A stretch of DNA of 9,386 nucleotides from an uncultured Lysobacterales bacterium (GCA_937974465.1 CALJWY010000307.1:1-9386); one strand, 5' to 3'; counted from the first letter of the stretch, positions 1-6,823 are shown. Numbers and translations are program-made. Notes: generated from the letters alone by a model not told the origin.

Positions 1-426
1 CGAGGACTGGCTCAGCTGCGAACCATTTTGTGATAAGCGGACCGCCTCGTGCGTAAATTGCCATGCGAGTGTTCCGATCAATAAAGAGGCCAGCACATAA
101 CTTGTTGCCCGGAGCCACTTGTCCAGCAGGTTGCGTTGGGGCGGAGTGGAGAAAACGTTATGAACTTCGGGTTCTCTAGATTCGGCGCTTGAAAGCAGTT
201 GCTGAGTTTTTTCCTCGGGAATTTCAAGGAAGCGCGCGTAGGCGCGAATATAGCCATTCCGATATACCGGCGCCAGGTGATTGGCCTGTTCAAGCTCAAT
301 AGCATGCAGGACTTTCTCATCCAGGCCGATGGCTTTTGAGACCGCAGCCAGCGAAAGCTTTTGTGTCAAACGCGCCTGCTTCAGGTGCTCACCCGTTGTC
401 ATTGGGATCAGTTGTCGTTGGTTCAT
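1..426 (-). CDS. rodZ: RodZ-family cytoskeletal/cell-shape protein, N-terminal part (runs off the window)
   Basis: Only the first 142 codons are present; the gene continues past base 1. RodZ is an inner-membrane protein that links the MreB filament in the cytoplasm to the elongation machinery and helps keep rod shape. The visible part has the family layout. Residues about 12-75 form a helix-turn-helix domain of the HTH_25 type (TGEHLKQARL near residue 11, VYRNGYIRAYARFLEIP at 54-70). A basic linker follows, then one hydrophobic segment at about 106-122 that would be the single membrane span. The periplasmic domain lies outside the window. The start at 426 is favoured because its ATG overlaps the pilW stop as ATGA (426-423). 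A second Met at residue 9 has no ribosome binding site. The family assignment is secure; calling it rodZ rather than a generic RodZ-like HTH protein rests on domain layout plus the conserved position after pilW. Confidence 0.9.
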   Translation of the reverse strand, partial: MNQRQLIPMTTGEHLKQARLTQKLSLAAVSKAIGLDEKVLHAIELEQANHLAPVYRNGYIRAYARFLEIPEEKTQQLLSSAESREPEVHNVFSTPPQRNLLDKWLRATSYVLASLLIGTLAWQFTHEAVRLSQNGSQLSQSS

Positions 427-1247
427 TTTCCTGAAATTCTCCGGGCTTCTTCGGCCTGGTTGGATCCGGGGTAATTGGTTTCAAGTGTAATTCTATATTT
501 ATTTGCAGCCCGTGTGTCACGTGATGCATTTTCAATCTTGTAGGCCAGCAACAGGCTCTCAGGTCCGTGGGTTGCCGCGGCCTCGAATCTCTGTATAAAC
601 GCCCTCGCGCCCAGGTAGTTCTGCTGTTCAAAACTCAGCCTGGCCATTGTCAGCAAGGCGTCGGGAAAACCTGGGTCGATTTTCAATGCGCGCCGCAGAA
701 AATCATCCGCCTGGCTCACGTCGCCGACACCCAGCGCGCAGGACCCCGCGTTGGTCAAGGCAACCGCAGGAGAGCCATAAAACGGGTCATCAAGGGACCT
801 TAAAAGGTGTTCAATGGCGAGCGCTTCCTCTCCATGCTGACACAGGAAAACGCCATAATTATTGTTAACATCACCGTTATCAGGGTCGACCTCATAGGCC
901 TTTTTATAATGCTTGCCCGCCAATTCGGATTCGCCGATGCGTTCGTACAAAACAGCCAGCACCGTGTGCCCTGGTGCGTAGTCTGGATCTTCCCTGACTG
1001 CTTTTTTGAGTTTGCCCAGCGCAATTTCAAATTGACCGCGGTTCATGTATTCCAGGCCGAGAGAGGTATTGGATTCCGCGGCCTTGCGGCTATTGCTCTG
1101 ATTTTCCCCGTCATCCACCTGCGAGGAAGCACAGGCACCCAATAAAACCAGCAGCAATACGAGCGCCAGCAAACGCAACAGCCCCGCCACTGATGGACTT
1201 TTAGTCACTCGACTATGCCTGGGATGTCTGCACGAACGGGTTTTCAT
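423..1247 (-). CDS. pilW: Type IV pilus biogenesis/stability lipoprotein PilW (PilF), TPR protein
   Basis: The product is 274 residues. It has a basic N-terminus, a hydrophobic stretch at 22-36 and a lipobox LGAC at 36-39, so it should be cleaved and lipidated at Cys39. There is no Asp after the Cys, which fits delivery to the outer membrane. The mature part is a stack of about five or six tetratricopeptide repeats, clear at about 56-89 (ending in EDPDYAPGH), 90-123 (ending in EVDPDNGDV), 124-157 and 162-193 (ending in KIDPGFPDA). In Pseudomonas (PilF) and Neisseria (PilW) this lipoprotein is the pilotin or assembly factor for the PilQ secretin. The start is fixed by an ATGA overlap with the rlmN stop (1247-1244), and the stop overlaps the rodZ start in the same way. 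The leader before the hydrophobic core is long (about 20 residues); a GTG at residue 14 is an alternative start but lacks the overlap. No pilus structural genes are in the window. Confidence 0.93.
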   Translation of the reverse strand: MKTRSCRHPRHSRVTKSPSVAGLLRLLALVLLLVLLGACASSQVDDGENQSNSRKAAESNTSLGLEYMNRGQFEIALGKLKKAVREDPDYAPGHTVLAVLYERIGESELAGKHYKKAYEVDPDNGDVNNNYGVFLCQHGEEALAIEHLLRSLDDPFYGSPAVALTNAGSCALGVGDVSQADDFLRRALKIDPGFPDALLTMARLSFEQQNYLGARAFIQRFEAAATHGPESLLLAYKIENASRDTRAANKYRITLETNYPGSNQAEEARRISGK

Positions 1248-2386
1248 GAATTGGTTTCCGCCATTTTCAATTTGATTCTCTCACTTCTTTTGGTCCTGTC
1301 CAGCACTTTACCCACCAATTGACCACAGGCGGCGTCGATATCTTCACCACGGGTCTTGCGGACCGTGGCAATCAGGCCACCTTGCATGACAATCTCCTGG
1401 AACTTTGCAATCCGTTCCGGTGTTGAGCAACGGTAGCGGGTTCCCGGAAAAGGGTTAAAGGGTATCAGATTCAGCTTGCTGGGTACGGTTCTTAACAATT
1501 TCACCAGCTTGCGTGCATGCTCGGGGTGGTCATTGACTCCATCGATCAGTGTGTATTCGAAGGTCACCGTGCGCTTGTGCTTGTCCGAGACATAATCCCT
1601 GCAGGCCTGCATCAATTCCGCGATTGGATATTTCCGGTTAAGGGGGACCAATTCGGTACGCACGTCATCCAACGGCGAATGCAATGACACCGCCAACGCA
1701 ACATCTATGGTTTCCCGCAAACGATGTATACCGGGCACCAGTCCGGCGGTGCTGAGCGTGACACGCTTGGCCGCAAAACCAAAACCCAGGTCATTACGCA
1801 TCAGCGACAGGGCTGGCACGACCGCATCAAAGTTAAGCAGCGGTTCACCCATGCCCATCATGACTATATTGGTGATACGTCGCTGACCATTGCGCTCATG
1901 GCCCAGAGACTGGGCAGCCAGCCAGACCTGGCCAATGATCTCGCTGGTGCTAAGATTACGCGCAAAACCCTGCGCCCCGGTGGAGCAAAAAGAACAGTTC
2001 AGAGCACAGCCTACCTGGGACGAAACGCACAAGGTGCCACGCTTGGGCTCCGGTATGTAGACGGTTTCGACAGCGTTACCACCGTGAAACCCGATCAACC
2101 ATTTGACCGTGCCATCCGTTGAACGCTGCTCACGAATGATTTCGGGCAGACGTATCTCGGCAATACTTTCCAGCTTTTGACGCAAGGCGATACCAAGGTC
2201 GGTCATCGCGCCGATATCGGTTTGTGCATGGTGGAAGACCCACTTCAGCACCTGCTGGGCGCGAAACGGTTTTTCGCCAATGGATTCGAAAAAGGCGCGT
2301 AAACCGGCTTCATCAAAATCAAGCAGGTTTACACGCTTATCGGCCGTCTTCACGGCAGCTCGACGATTTGTATTACTAAGAGCCAA
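1244..2386 (-). CDS. rlmN: Dual-specificity 23S rRNA A2503 / tRNA A37 C2-methyltransferase RlmN (radical SAM)
   Basis: The 380-residue product matches RlmN along its whole length. RlmN uses a radical S-adenosylmethionine mechanism to methylate C2 of adenine 2503 in 23S rRNA and of A37 in some tRNAs. The radical SAM [4Fe-4S] cysteines are C127, C131 and C134 (GCALNCSFC). The two cysteines of the methyl-transfer mechanism are present: C120 in TLCVSSQ and C354 in DAACGQL. The SAM-binding motif MMGMGEPLLN is at 176-185. The N-terminal part (LLDFDEAGLRAFF, GEKPFRAQQVLKWV) is the usual RNA-binding region. No ATG fits the start. A TTG at 2386 overlaps the ndk stop by 11 bases, and a GTG at 2353 (residue 12) would leave a 22-base gap; neither has a strong ribosome binding site. 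The stop overlaps the pilW ATG as ATGA. The function is very sure; the start is not. Confidence 0.97.
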   Translation of the reverse strand: MALSNTNRRAAVKTADKRVNLLDFDEAGLRAFFESIGEKPFRAQQVLKWVFHHAQTDIGAMTDLGIALRQKLESIAEIRLPEIIREQRSTDGTVKWLIGFHGGNAVETVYIPEPKRGTLCVSSQVGCALNCSFCSTGAQGFARNLSTSEIIGQVWLAAQSLGHERNGQRRITNIVMMGMGEPLLNFDAVVPALSLMRNDLGFGFAAKRVTLSTAGLVPGIHRLRETIDVALAVSLHSPLDDVRTELVPLNRKYPIAELMQACRDYVSDKHKRTVTFEYTLIDGVNDHPEHARKLVKLLRTVPSKLNLIPFNPFPGTRYRCSTPERIAKFQEIVMQGGLIATVRKTRGEDIDAACGQLVGKVLDRTKRSERIKLKMAETNS

Positions 2387-2783
2387 AAAAGTACGCTATT
2401 TCTGTTTTTGCGGTATCCGGTCCGTCAGAGCCGTGCACCGCATTGGCGTCAATGCTCTTGGCAAAATCGGCACGAATTGTGCCCGGATCTGCTTCCGACG
2501 GGTTGGTTGCACCCATCAGTTTTCGGTTCAGGTTGATCGCGTCTTCACCTTCCAGCGCCTGGATCATCACCGGGCCGGAAGTCATAAACTCAACCAGGTC
2601 TGCAAAGAATGGTCGTCCCCTGTGTATGTCGTAAAAACCTTCGGCTTGTTCACGGGTCAGGTGTTGCATCCGGGCCTCAACAATCTTCAGGCCGGCGTTT
2701 TCGAAGCGGCTATAAATTTGCCCAATCACATTTTTTGCCACGGCATCGGGTTTAATAATCGATAATGTACGTTCAACAGACAC
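2376..2783 (-). CDS. ndk: Nucleoside diphosphate kinase
   Basis: This 135-residue protein transfers the gamma-phosphate of ATP to nucleoside diphosphates through a phospho-histidine and so balances NTP and dNTP pools. The active-site His117 sits in the signature NAVHGSD (114-120). Nucleotide-binding Lys11 is in SIIKPDA, and FMTSGPV (66-72) and GATNPSEADPGTIRADF (91-107) are the usual motifs. Translation starts at a GTG (2783-2781) preceded by a strong Shine-Dalgarno sequence, so no ATG is needed. The protein stops right after AYFFGS, about eight residues shorter than the 143-residue E. coli enzyme, which continues after the equivalent FFGE. It is the first gene of the leftward unit, and rlmN begins inside or just after its end. 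Divergent transcription from fadE starts on the other side of the intergenic region. Confidence 0.98.
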   Translation of the reverse strand: MSVERTLSIIKPDAVAKNVIGQIYSRFENAGLKIVEARMQHLTREQAEGFYDIHRGRPFFADLVEFMTSGPVMIQALEGEDAINLNRKLMGATNPSEADPGTIRADFAKSIDANAVHGSDGPDTAKTEIAYFFGS

Positions 2784-2790
2784 TTAAGAA

Positions 2791-2796
2791 CTCCCT
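2791..2796 (-). promoter_or_regulatory. Ribosome binding site of ndk (decides the GTG start)
   Basis: On the minus strand AGGGAG lies 7 bases before the GTG at 2783. This is a near-ideal Shine-Dalgarno sequence and spacing, and it settles the non-ATG start of ndk. Confidence 0.8.
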
Positions 2797-2842
2797 ATAA
2801 ATATTTGATTAATATGGATATAAAAGATACGGTTTTTTTGTT

Positions 2843-2854
2843 AGAACCGGTTTG
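2843..2854. promoter_or_regulatory. Palindromic site AACCGGTT, possible PsrA-like operator
   Basis: The core AACCGGTT (2845-2852) is a perfect 8-base palindrome. The wider site AGAACCGGTTTG resembles the known PsrA operator pattern (S)AAAC-N2-4-GTTT(S), with the right half GTTTG exact and the left half AGAAC imperfect. PsrA is a TetR-family repressor of beta-oxidation genes in many gammaproteobacteria. The site lies between ndk and fadE, about 60 bases from the ndk start and about 70 bases upstream of the predicted fadE -35 box. That distance is long for direct repression of fadE. This is a pattern match only. Confidence 0.3.
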
Positions 2855-2879
2855 AAATTAACCCGTAAGTTTAAGCTGA

Positions 2880-2889
2880 CAAGCGCTTG
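2880..2889. promoter_or_regulatory. Perfect 10-base palindrome CAAGCGCTTG in the ndk-fadE intergenic region
   Basis: CAAGCGCTTG is its own reverse complement and is followed by a repeat of the half (TTGCTTGC). It lies 36 bases upstream of the predicted fadE -35 box, a usual place for an activator or repressor. The centre GCGC flanked by A/T is common in operators of several families, so no regulator can be named. Confidence 0.3.
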
Positions 2890-2925
2890 CTTGCAATCGG
2901 GTTGACGGGTATTGTGGTTGCCATC

Positions 2926-2955
2926 TTGACCCTGTAGTTGAGCCGCCCCTATCAT
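2926..2955 (+). promoter_or_regulatory. Predicted sigma70-type promoter of fadE
   Basis: The -35 box TTGACC (2926-2931) and the -10 box TATCAT (2950-2955) are separated by 18 bases, each with one or two mismatches from consensus. Transcription would start near 2962 and give a leader of about 67 bases before the fadE ATG. A second TTGACG at 2902-2907 has no convincing -10 partner. This is the best promoter match I found in the window. Confidence 0.55.
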
Positions 2956-2976
2956 ATCTCACGGGTAAACCGAGCT

Positions 2977-2993
2977 GATCCCGGTACTGGATC
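2977..2993. repeat. Short inverted repeat GATCC-N7-GGATC in the fadE leader
   Basis: GATCC (2977-2981) and GGATC (2989-2993) are exact inverted copies separated by 7 bases. They lie just downstream of the predicted transcription start and about 35 bases before the fadE start codon. They could be an operator or a small leader hairpin. The left side (AGCTGATC, from 2973) resembles one half of the E. coli FadR site, but the right half does not match. Confidence 0.25.
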
Positions 2994-3028
2994 GAACCTG
3001 TTAATTTCACGCTGCAGCGGGGAAACGT

Positions 3029-5473
3029 ATGACTGCTTTTTTCCTGGCCATAATTGTATTGTCATTACTGTTATTGGCCTACTACCGAATTCCCCTACTG
3101 ATATCAATTGCCATCTTGGCCGGTCTGACGTTTGTATTCACGGAATTGCGGCATTTTTACCTCGTTCCGGGTTGGTTCCGCTGGTCCTTTGGCATTATTA
3201 CGGTCAGCCTGGCTGGTTTTGCCGTTAAACCTTTACGCCGCCTGTTGATCAGCAACCGCTTGTTCAGCCTGTATCGCAAGGTCATGCCGAAGCTCTCTTC
3301 CACCGAACGTGAAGCGCTGGAGGCTGGCACCGTTGGATGGGATGCGGAACTTTTCAGTGGTAAACCGCGCTGGCGTCGCCTTTTGAAACAACCAAAACCC
3401 GGACTCAGTCAACGCGAAAAAGAATTTGTTGATGGCCCGGTTGAAGAACTATGCCTGATGCTGGATGACTGGGAAATAAGTGACCAGCGCAAGGACTTGC
3501 CCGAGTCCGCCTGGAAATTCATTCGCGACAATGGCTTCTTCGGCATGATCATTCCGCAAGAATATGGCGGCCTGGGTTTTTCAGCACAGGCGAATTCGGC
3601 GGTAGTGATGAAACTTGCAAGCCGCAATGTGACCGCCGCAGTTACGGTCATGGTGCCTAATTCTCTCGGCCCGGGTGAATTGTTGAACCACTACGGTACC
3701 GACGAGCAAAAAGAACATTATCTGCCGCGTCTCGCAGGTGGTGAGGATATCCCCTGCTTTGCACTGACCTCACCCTTGGCGGGTTCTGATGCGGGCTCAA
3801 TGCCGGATACCGGCATTGTCTGCAAGCAGGAGTTTGAGGGCAAGGAAGTACTGGGCCTGCGGCTTAACTGGGACAAACGTTACATCACGCTGGCTCCGGT
3901 GGCCACATTGATCGGGCTGGCGTTCCGGGCCCTTGATCCCGACGGCCTGCTGGGTGACACGAAAGATCTTGGCATCACCTGTGCGCTAATTCCGGTCGCC
4001 ACGCCCGGGGTGGAGAGCGGCAGCCGTCACCTGCCTGTCGGCGCGGTATTCATGAACGGCCCGACACGCGGAAAGGATGTGTTTATTCCAATGGACTGGG
4101 TGATCGGCGGTCAGGATCGTCTTGGCCAGGGTTGGCGCATGCTGATGCAGAGCCTCGCGGCCGGACGTGCGATCTCCCTGCCATCGCTAGGCGTTGCGGG
4201 CGGCAAGATGGCCTCCCTGCTGACCGGCGCTTACGCCAGGATTCGCACACAGTTCGACGTACCCATTGGTAAATTCGGTGGTGTCCAGGAACCGCTGACC
4301 AGAATTGCCGGCAGAACCTATCGGATGGATGCGGCAAGGGCTTTGACACTGGTTGCGCTCGACAAAGGGGAGAAGCCCGGTGTGTTATCCGCCATTAACA
4401 AATACCAGTTAACGGAAGGAAACCGGCAGTGCATCCTGGACTCCATGGATGTTCATGGTGGCAAGGGCATTATCCAGGGCCCCAATAACTACCTGGCTCG
4501 CGCCTACCAGGGTTTACCCATTTCCATCACGGTTGAAGGCGCCAATATACTGACACGCTCGCTGATTATATTTGGTCAGGGCGCAATCAGGGCACACCCC
4601 TGCCTGCTGAAGGAAATGAACGCGGTAATGGGCGTGGCCAACAGCCAGGCCAGGCGCAGCTTTGACAATGCGCTTTTTACCCATGTCGGATTCACTATCA
4701 GTAATATGGTGAGAAGCCTGTTGCTGGGGTTAACCGGCAGCTGGATGATCCCTGCCCCGGTGCGTGGCCCGCACGCAAAGTACTTCAGGCGCCTCAGCAG
4801 GATGAGCGCCGCGTTTGCCTTCGTGGCTGATTCGGTACTCGTGATCCTTGGGGGCAAGTTCAAATTCAAGGAGAAGCTGTCAGGCCGGCTGGCGGACGCC
4901 CTGATTCACCTGTACCTGGCCAGCGCCATGCTCAAGCGGTTCGAGGATGATGGGCGACCGGCAGAGGATCTGCCCTTGCTGGAATGGGGCATGGAAGACA
5001 GCCTGTACGAGATACAACAGGCACTGGTTGGTGTCATCAGAAACTTCCCGCTCGCCGGTGTCGGCAGAATCGTCAAACTGATCGTATTCCCGCTTGGTTT
5101 GCCATACTCCAGGCCAAGCGACAAAACCGGCAAGGCGGTTGCGCAGATATTACTCAGTGAAAATAGTAGTCGCGACCGTCTGACCGATGGTGTTTTTATT
5201 TCAGATCGCGACGATGCGACCGGTCGGGTCAACAATGCGTTTCACCTGGTGTTGGAGGCTGGCCCGGCTGAGCAGGCCATCAAGAATGCACTGAAGGAAT
5301 CCGTGAACTTTGTCAATTACGAAAGACTGGTGAAACGCGCAACCGAAAGCGGCGTGATCACCGAGGAACAGGCGACCTCGGTGCGACTGGCGCAGCAGGC
5401 CAGCGCGCTGGTAATTGCCGTCGACGAATTTCCCGCCAGGCAGACGGGGGCGCAGGAAGAGCCGCTGGCCTAG
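3029..5473 (+). CDS. fadE: Acyl-CoA dehydrogenase FadE (membrane-associated, with C-terminal DUF1974)
   Basis: The 814-residue product has the length and layout of E. coli FadE, the flavoenzyme that converts acyl-CoA to trans-2-enoyl-CoA in the first step of beta-oxidation. Residues 3-18, 22-38 and 54-66 are hydrophobic and should hold it at the inner membrane. The flavin/acyl-CoA part runs from about 135 to 520 with NSLGPGELL (211-219), PCFALTSPLAGSDAG (242-256), GPTRGKDVF (344-352) and GQGWRML (366-372). Glu503 in TVEGANILTRS aligns with the catalytic base of the acyl-CoA dehydrogenases. The rest, about 520-800, is the DUF1974 region found in FadE. The start ATG has GGGGA (3019-3023) five bases ahead. 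It is transcribed away from ndk and is convergent with the patatin gene; it appears to be monocistronic. Its regulation probably acts in the 2843-2993 region. No frameshift or missing motif is visible. Confidence 0.97.
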   Translation: MTAFFLAIIVLSLLLLAYYRIPLLISIAILAGLTFVFTELRHFYLVPGWFRWSFGIITVSLAGFAVKPLRRLLISNRLFSLYRKVMPKLSSTEREALEAGTVGWDAELFSGKPRWRRLLKQPKPGLSQREKEFVDGPVEELCLMLDDWEISDQRKDLPESAWKFIRDNGFFGMIIPQEYGGLGFSAQANSAVVMKLASRNVTAAVTVMVPNSLGPGELLNHYGTDEQKEHYLPRLAGGEDIPCFALTSPLAGSDAGSMPDTGIVCKQEFEGKEVLGLRLNWDKRYITLAPVATLIGLAFRALDPDGLLGDTKDLGITCALIPVATPGVESGSRHLPVGAVFMNGPTRGKDVFIPMDWVIGGQDRLGQGWRMLMQSLAAGRAISLPSLGVAGGKMASLLTGAYARIRTQFDVPIGKFGGVQEPLTRIAGRTYRMDAARALTLVALDKGEKPGVLSAINKYQLTEGNRQCILDSMDVHGGKGIIQGPNNYLARAYQGLPISITVEGANILTRSLIIFGQGAIRAHPCLLKEMNAVMGVANSQARRSFDNALFTHVGFTISNMVRSLLLGLTGSWMIPAPVRGPHAKYFRRLSRMSAAFAFVADSVLVILGGKFKFKEKLSGRLADALIHLYLASAMLKRFEDDGRPAEDLPLLEWGMEDSLYEIQQALVGVIRNFPLAGVGRIVKLIVFPLGLPYSRPSDKTGKAVAQILLSENSSRDRLTDGVFISDRDDATGRVNNAFHLVLEAGPAEQAIKNALKESVNFVNYERLVKRATESGVITEEQATSVRLAQQASALVIAVDEFPARQTGAQEEPLA

Positions 5474-5481
5474 CCTTTAAA

Positions 5482-5517
5482 GGCGCTCATCAAATGCGCC
5501 GGCCCAGGGCCCGGCGC
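5482..5517 (+). terminator. GC-rich hairpins after fadE, possible terminator without a T-tract
   Basis: Starting 9 bases after the fadE stop, GGCGC (5482-5486) can pair with GCGCC (5496-5500). Alternatively GCGCCGG (5496-5502) pairs with CCGGCGC (5511-5517) across an 8-base loop. The two hairpins share bases and are mutually exclusive. No run of T follows, so this is not a classical intrinsic terminator. It may only protect the 3' end of the mRNA. Confidence 0.35.
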
Positions 5518-5591
5518 CAGGCTATCGGCCGTGATTCGCACCTCGCCTGGAGACATCTATTGCCAGTGAATCCGGACATCTTGAACCGTAA

Positions 5592-5618
5592 TCTACTCTG
5601 TCCAGCCTAAAGAGTAGA
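5592..5618 (-). terminator. Perfect 8-base-pair hairpin just after the patatin gene
   Basis: TCTACTCT (5592-5599) and AGAGTAGA (5611-5618) are exact inverted repeats around an 11-base loop. On the minus strand the stem begins 4 bases after the patatin stop codon. The position suits a terminator or 3' stabiliser for that gene, and it could also slow read-through from fadE. The stem is only moderately GC-rich and has no clear T-tract on either strand. Confidence 0.4.
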
Positions 5619-5622
5619 CTTG

Positions 5623-6753
5623 CTATGTCTGCAGGAACCGGCGTATGTCCTGTTCCGCATTCATGCCATCCTCATAACCCAGCTCAATCAGGGCGCCACA
5701 ATAGGCCGACTCGAATAACAGGTAGCTGGCCATGCGCCAGTCACGGCCCCAGCCCCCAAGGGTGCGCAACAACACCTGAACGCTGAGTGGTATATCGCGG
5801 ACATGCGCCTGGGTGACGTGACGCAGATCCTGGCTGGGCTTGATCACCAGGCTATCAATATTCTTCAAACCCGCCTGTGAACGTAATTCTTCAGGTACCA
5901 GTTGCATCGTCTGGTTGATGCGCCTCATGAGGGCCAGGTCCGCATTCAGCCTGTCCATGAAAATGGTATCCATCAGGTAACCGCCAATTTCACCGGCTGA
6001 GGGGTATTCTGCCGGCGTTGCAGGTGGCTGGTCCGGTTTCTCATCGCGGGTTCCAATGACAAGGATGTTGTTTGCACCCAGGTGAATGGCCGGGCTGAGA
6101 GGTGCAACCATGCGCATGCCACCATCACCAAAATATTCATTGCCGATGCGCTCGGCCGGAAAAATAATCGGTAAAGCAGCGGATGCCAGCAGATGACTGA
6201 CCTCGAGCGTGGCGGCCTGTCCCTTACGCCGGGTGCGCCGCCATTCGGCGATTTCCGGCTGTGCCTGAAAGTAGCTGATGGCACTGGCAGAGGTATACCC
6301 CGATGCGGTCACCGCGACGCCACGCAGCGCCTTTAAATCGAGCGCGGTCTGGATACCCTCGAGCTTCAGCGCCTGCTGCAAAAACTTACGCAGTGGCGCG
6401 TTATTCAGGAAAGCCCTGGGATTGGCCGGAATCAAACCGCCAGACAGCAGGGTAAGGGCGAACTGCATACCCGATTTGAACACCGTCCACGCATCGGTCC
6501 GATACACACGCTGGCAGTGCATACTGCGCCAGAAGTGTTCAAGGCGCTCAACACCAACCATAAACTCGTGACCATGGCTGGCCAGGACGGCCGCATTGAT
6601 GGCGCCGGCCGACGTTCCGCAAATCACCGGGAACGGGTTGTCCCGACCGGTTCTAAGCTCATTGATGGCCTTGAGTACGCCTACCTGGTAAGCCCCGCGT
6701 GCCCCGCCACCTGGCAACACCAGGGCAGTACATTTTGATTCCGTATCGTTCAT
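5623..6753 (-). CDS. Patatin-like phospholipase / acyl hydrolase
   Basis: The 376-residue protein is a patatin-family serine lipid hydrolase with a Ser-Asp dyad. The oxyanion-hole loop GGGARGAYQVG is at 15-25, the nucleophile Ser48 is in GTSAG (46-50), and the catalytic Asp210 is in FGDGGMR (208-214). ASAALPIIFP (190-199) is also typical of the fold. There is no signal peptide, beta-barrel or lipobox, so it is probably cytoplasmic or loosely membrane-bound and not a secreted type V toxin. The C-terminal 130 residues are helical-looking and carry no motif I recognise. The start is the first ATG after an in-frame stop upstream. Its ribosome binding site is poor: an AGG lies directly before the ATG, and GAGGA is 15 bases away. 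The gene is convergent with fadE and divergent from moxR. The substrate is unknown; phospholipid or lysophospholipid acyl chains are the family's usual targets. Confidence 0.93.
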   Translation of the reverse strand: MNDTESKCTALVLPGGGARGAYQVGVLKAINELRTGRDNPFPVICGTSAGAINAAVLASHGHEFMVGVERLEHFWRSMHCQRVYRTDAWTVFKSGMQFALTLLSGGLIPANPRAFLNNAPLRKFLQQALKLEGIQTALDLKALRGVAVTASGYTSASAISYFQAQPEIAEWRRTRRKGQAATLEVSHLLASAALPIIFPAERIGNEYFGDGGMRMVAPLSPAIHLGANNILVIGTRDEKPDQPPATPAEYPSAGEIGGYLMDTIFMDRLNADLALMRRINQTMQLVPEELRSQAGLKNIDSLVIKPSQDLRHVTQAHVRDIPLSVQVLLRTLGGWGRDWRMASYLLFESAYCGALIELGYEDGMNAEQDIRRFLQT

Positions 6754-6795
6754 CCTGGCTTGTTGGTTTCCTCGTGATACTGCTTGGGTGCCCTG

Positions 6796-6823
6796 ATTAT
6801 GCAGGAGACCCTCTCAGTAGCAA
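6796..6823 (-). promoter_or_regulatory. Predicted promoter of the patatin gene
   Basis: On the minus strand TTGCTA (6823-6818) and CATAAT (6801-6796) are spaced by 16 bases and match the sigma70 boxes at four and five positions. Transcription would start near 6789 and leave a leader of about 36 bases. It faces away from moxR. Confidence 0.45.

Noticed and set aside
1724..2122. A 132-codon open frame on the plus strand inside rlmN
   Set aside because: It is antisense to the catalytic core of rlmN, including its cysteine motif, and shows no family features.
2280..2765. A 161-codon open frame on the plus strand opposite ndk and the start of rlmN
   Set aside because: It is fully antisense to two firmly identified genes, spans their junction, has no recognisable domain, and its composition follows the opposite-strand codons.
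2784..2883. A promoter for ndk on the minus strand
   Set aside because: Several AT-rich hexamers (for example TATATC, and a TTGTCA -35-like box near 2878-2883) exist, but none form a pair with acceptable spacing, so I did not list one although a promoter must be near.
2938..3228. A 96-codon plus-strand open frame overlapping the fadE start
   Set aside because: It covers the predicted promoter and leader, has no ribosome binding site, and runs out of frame through the first 67 codons of fadE.
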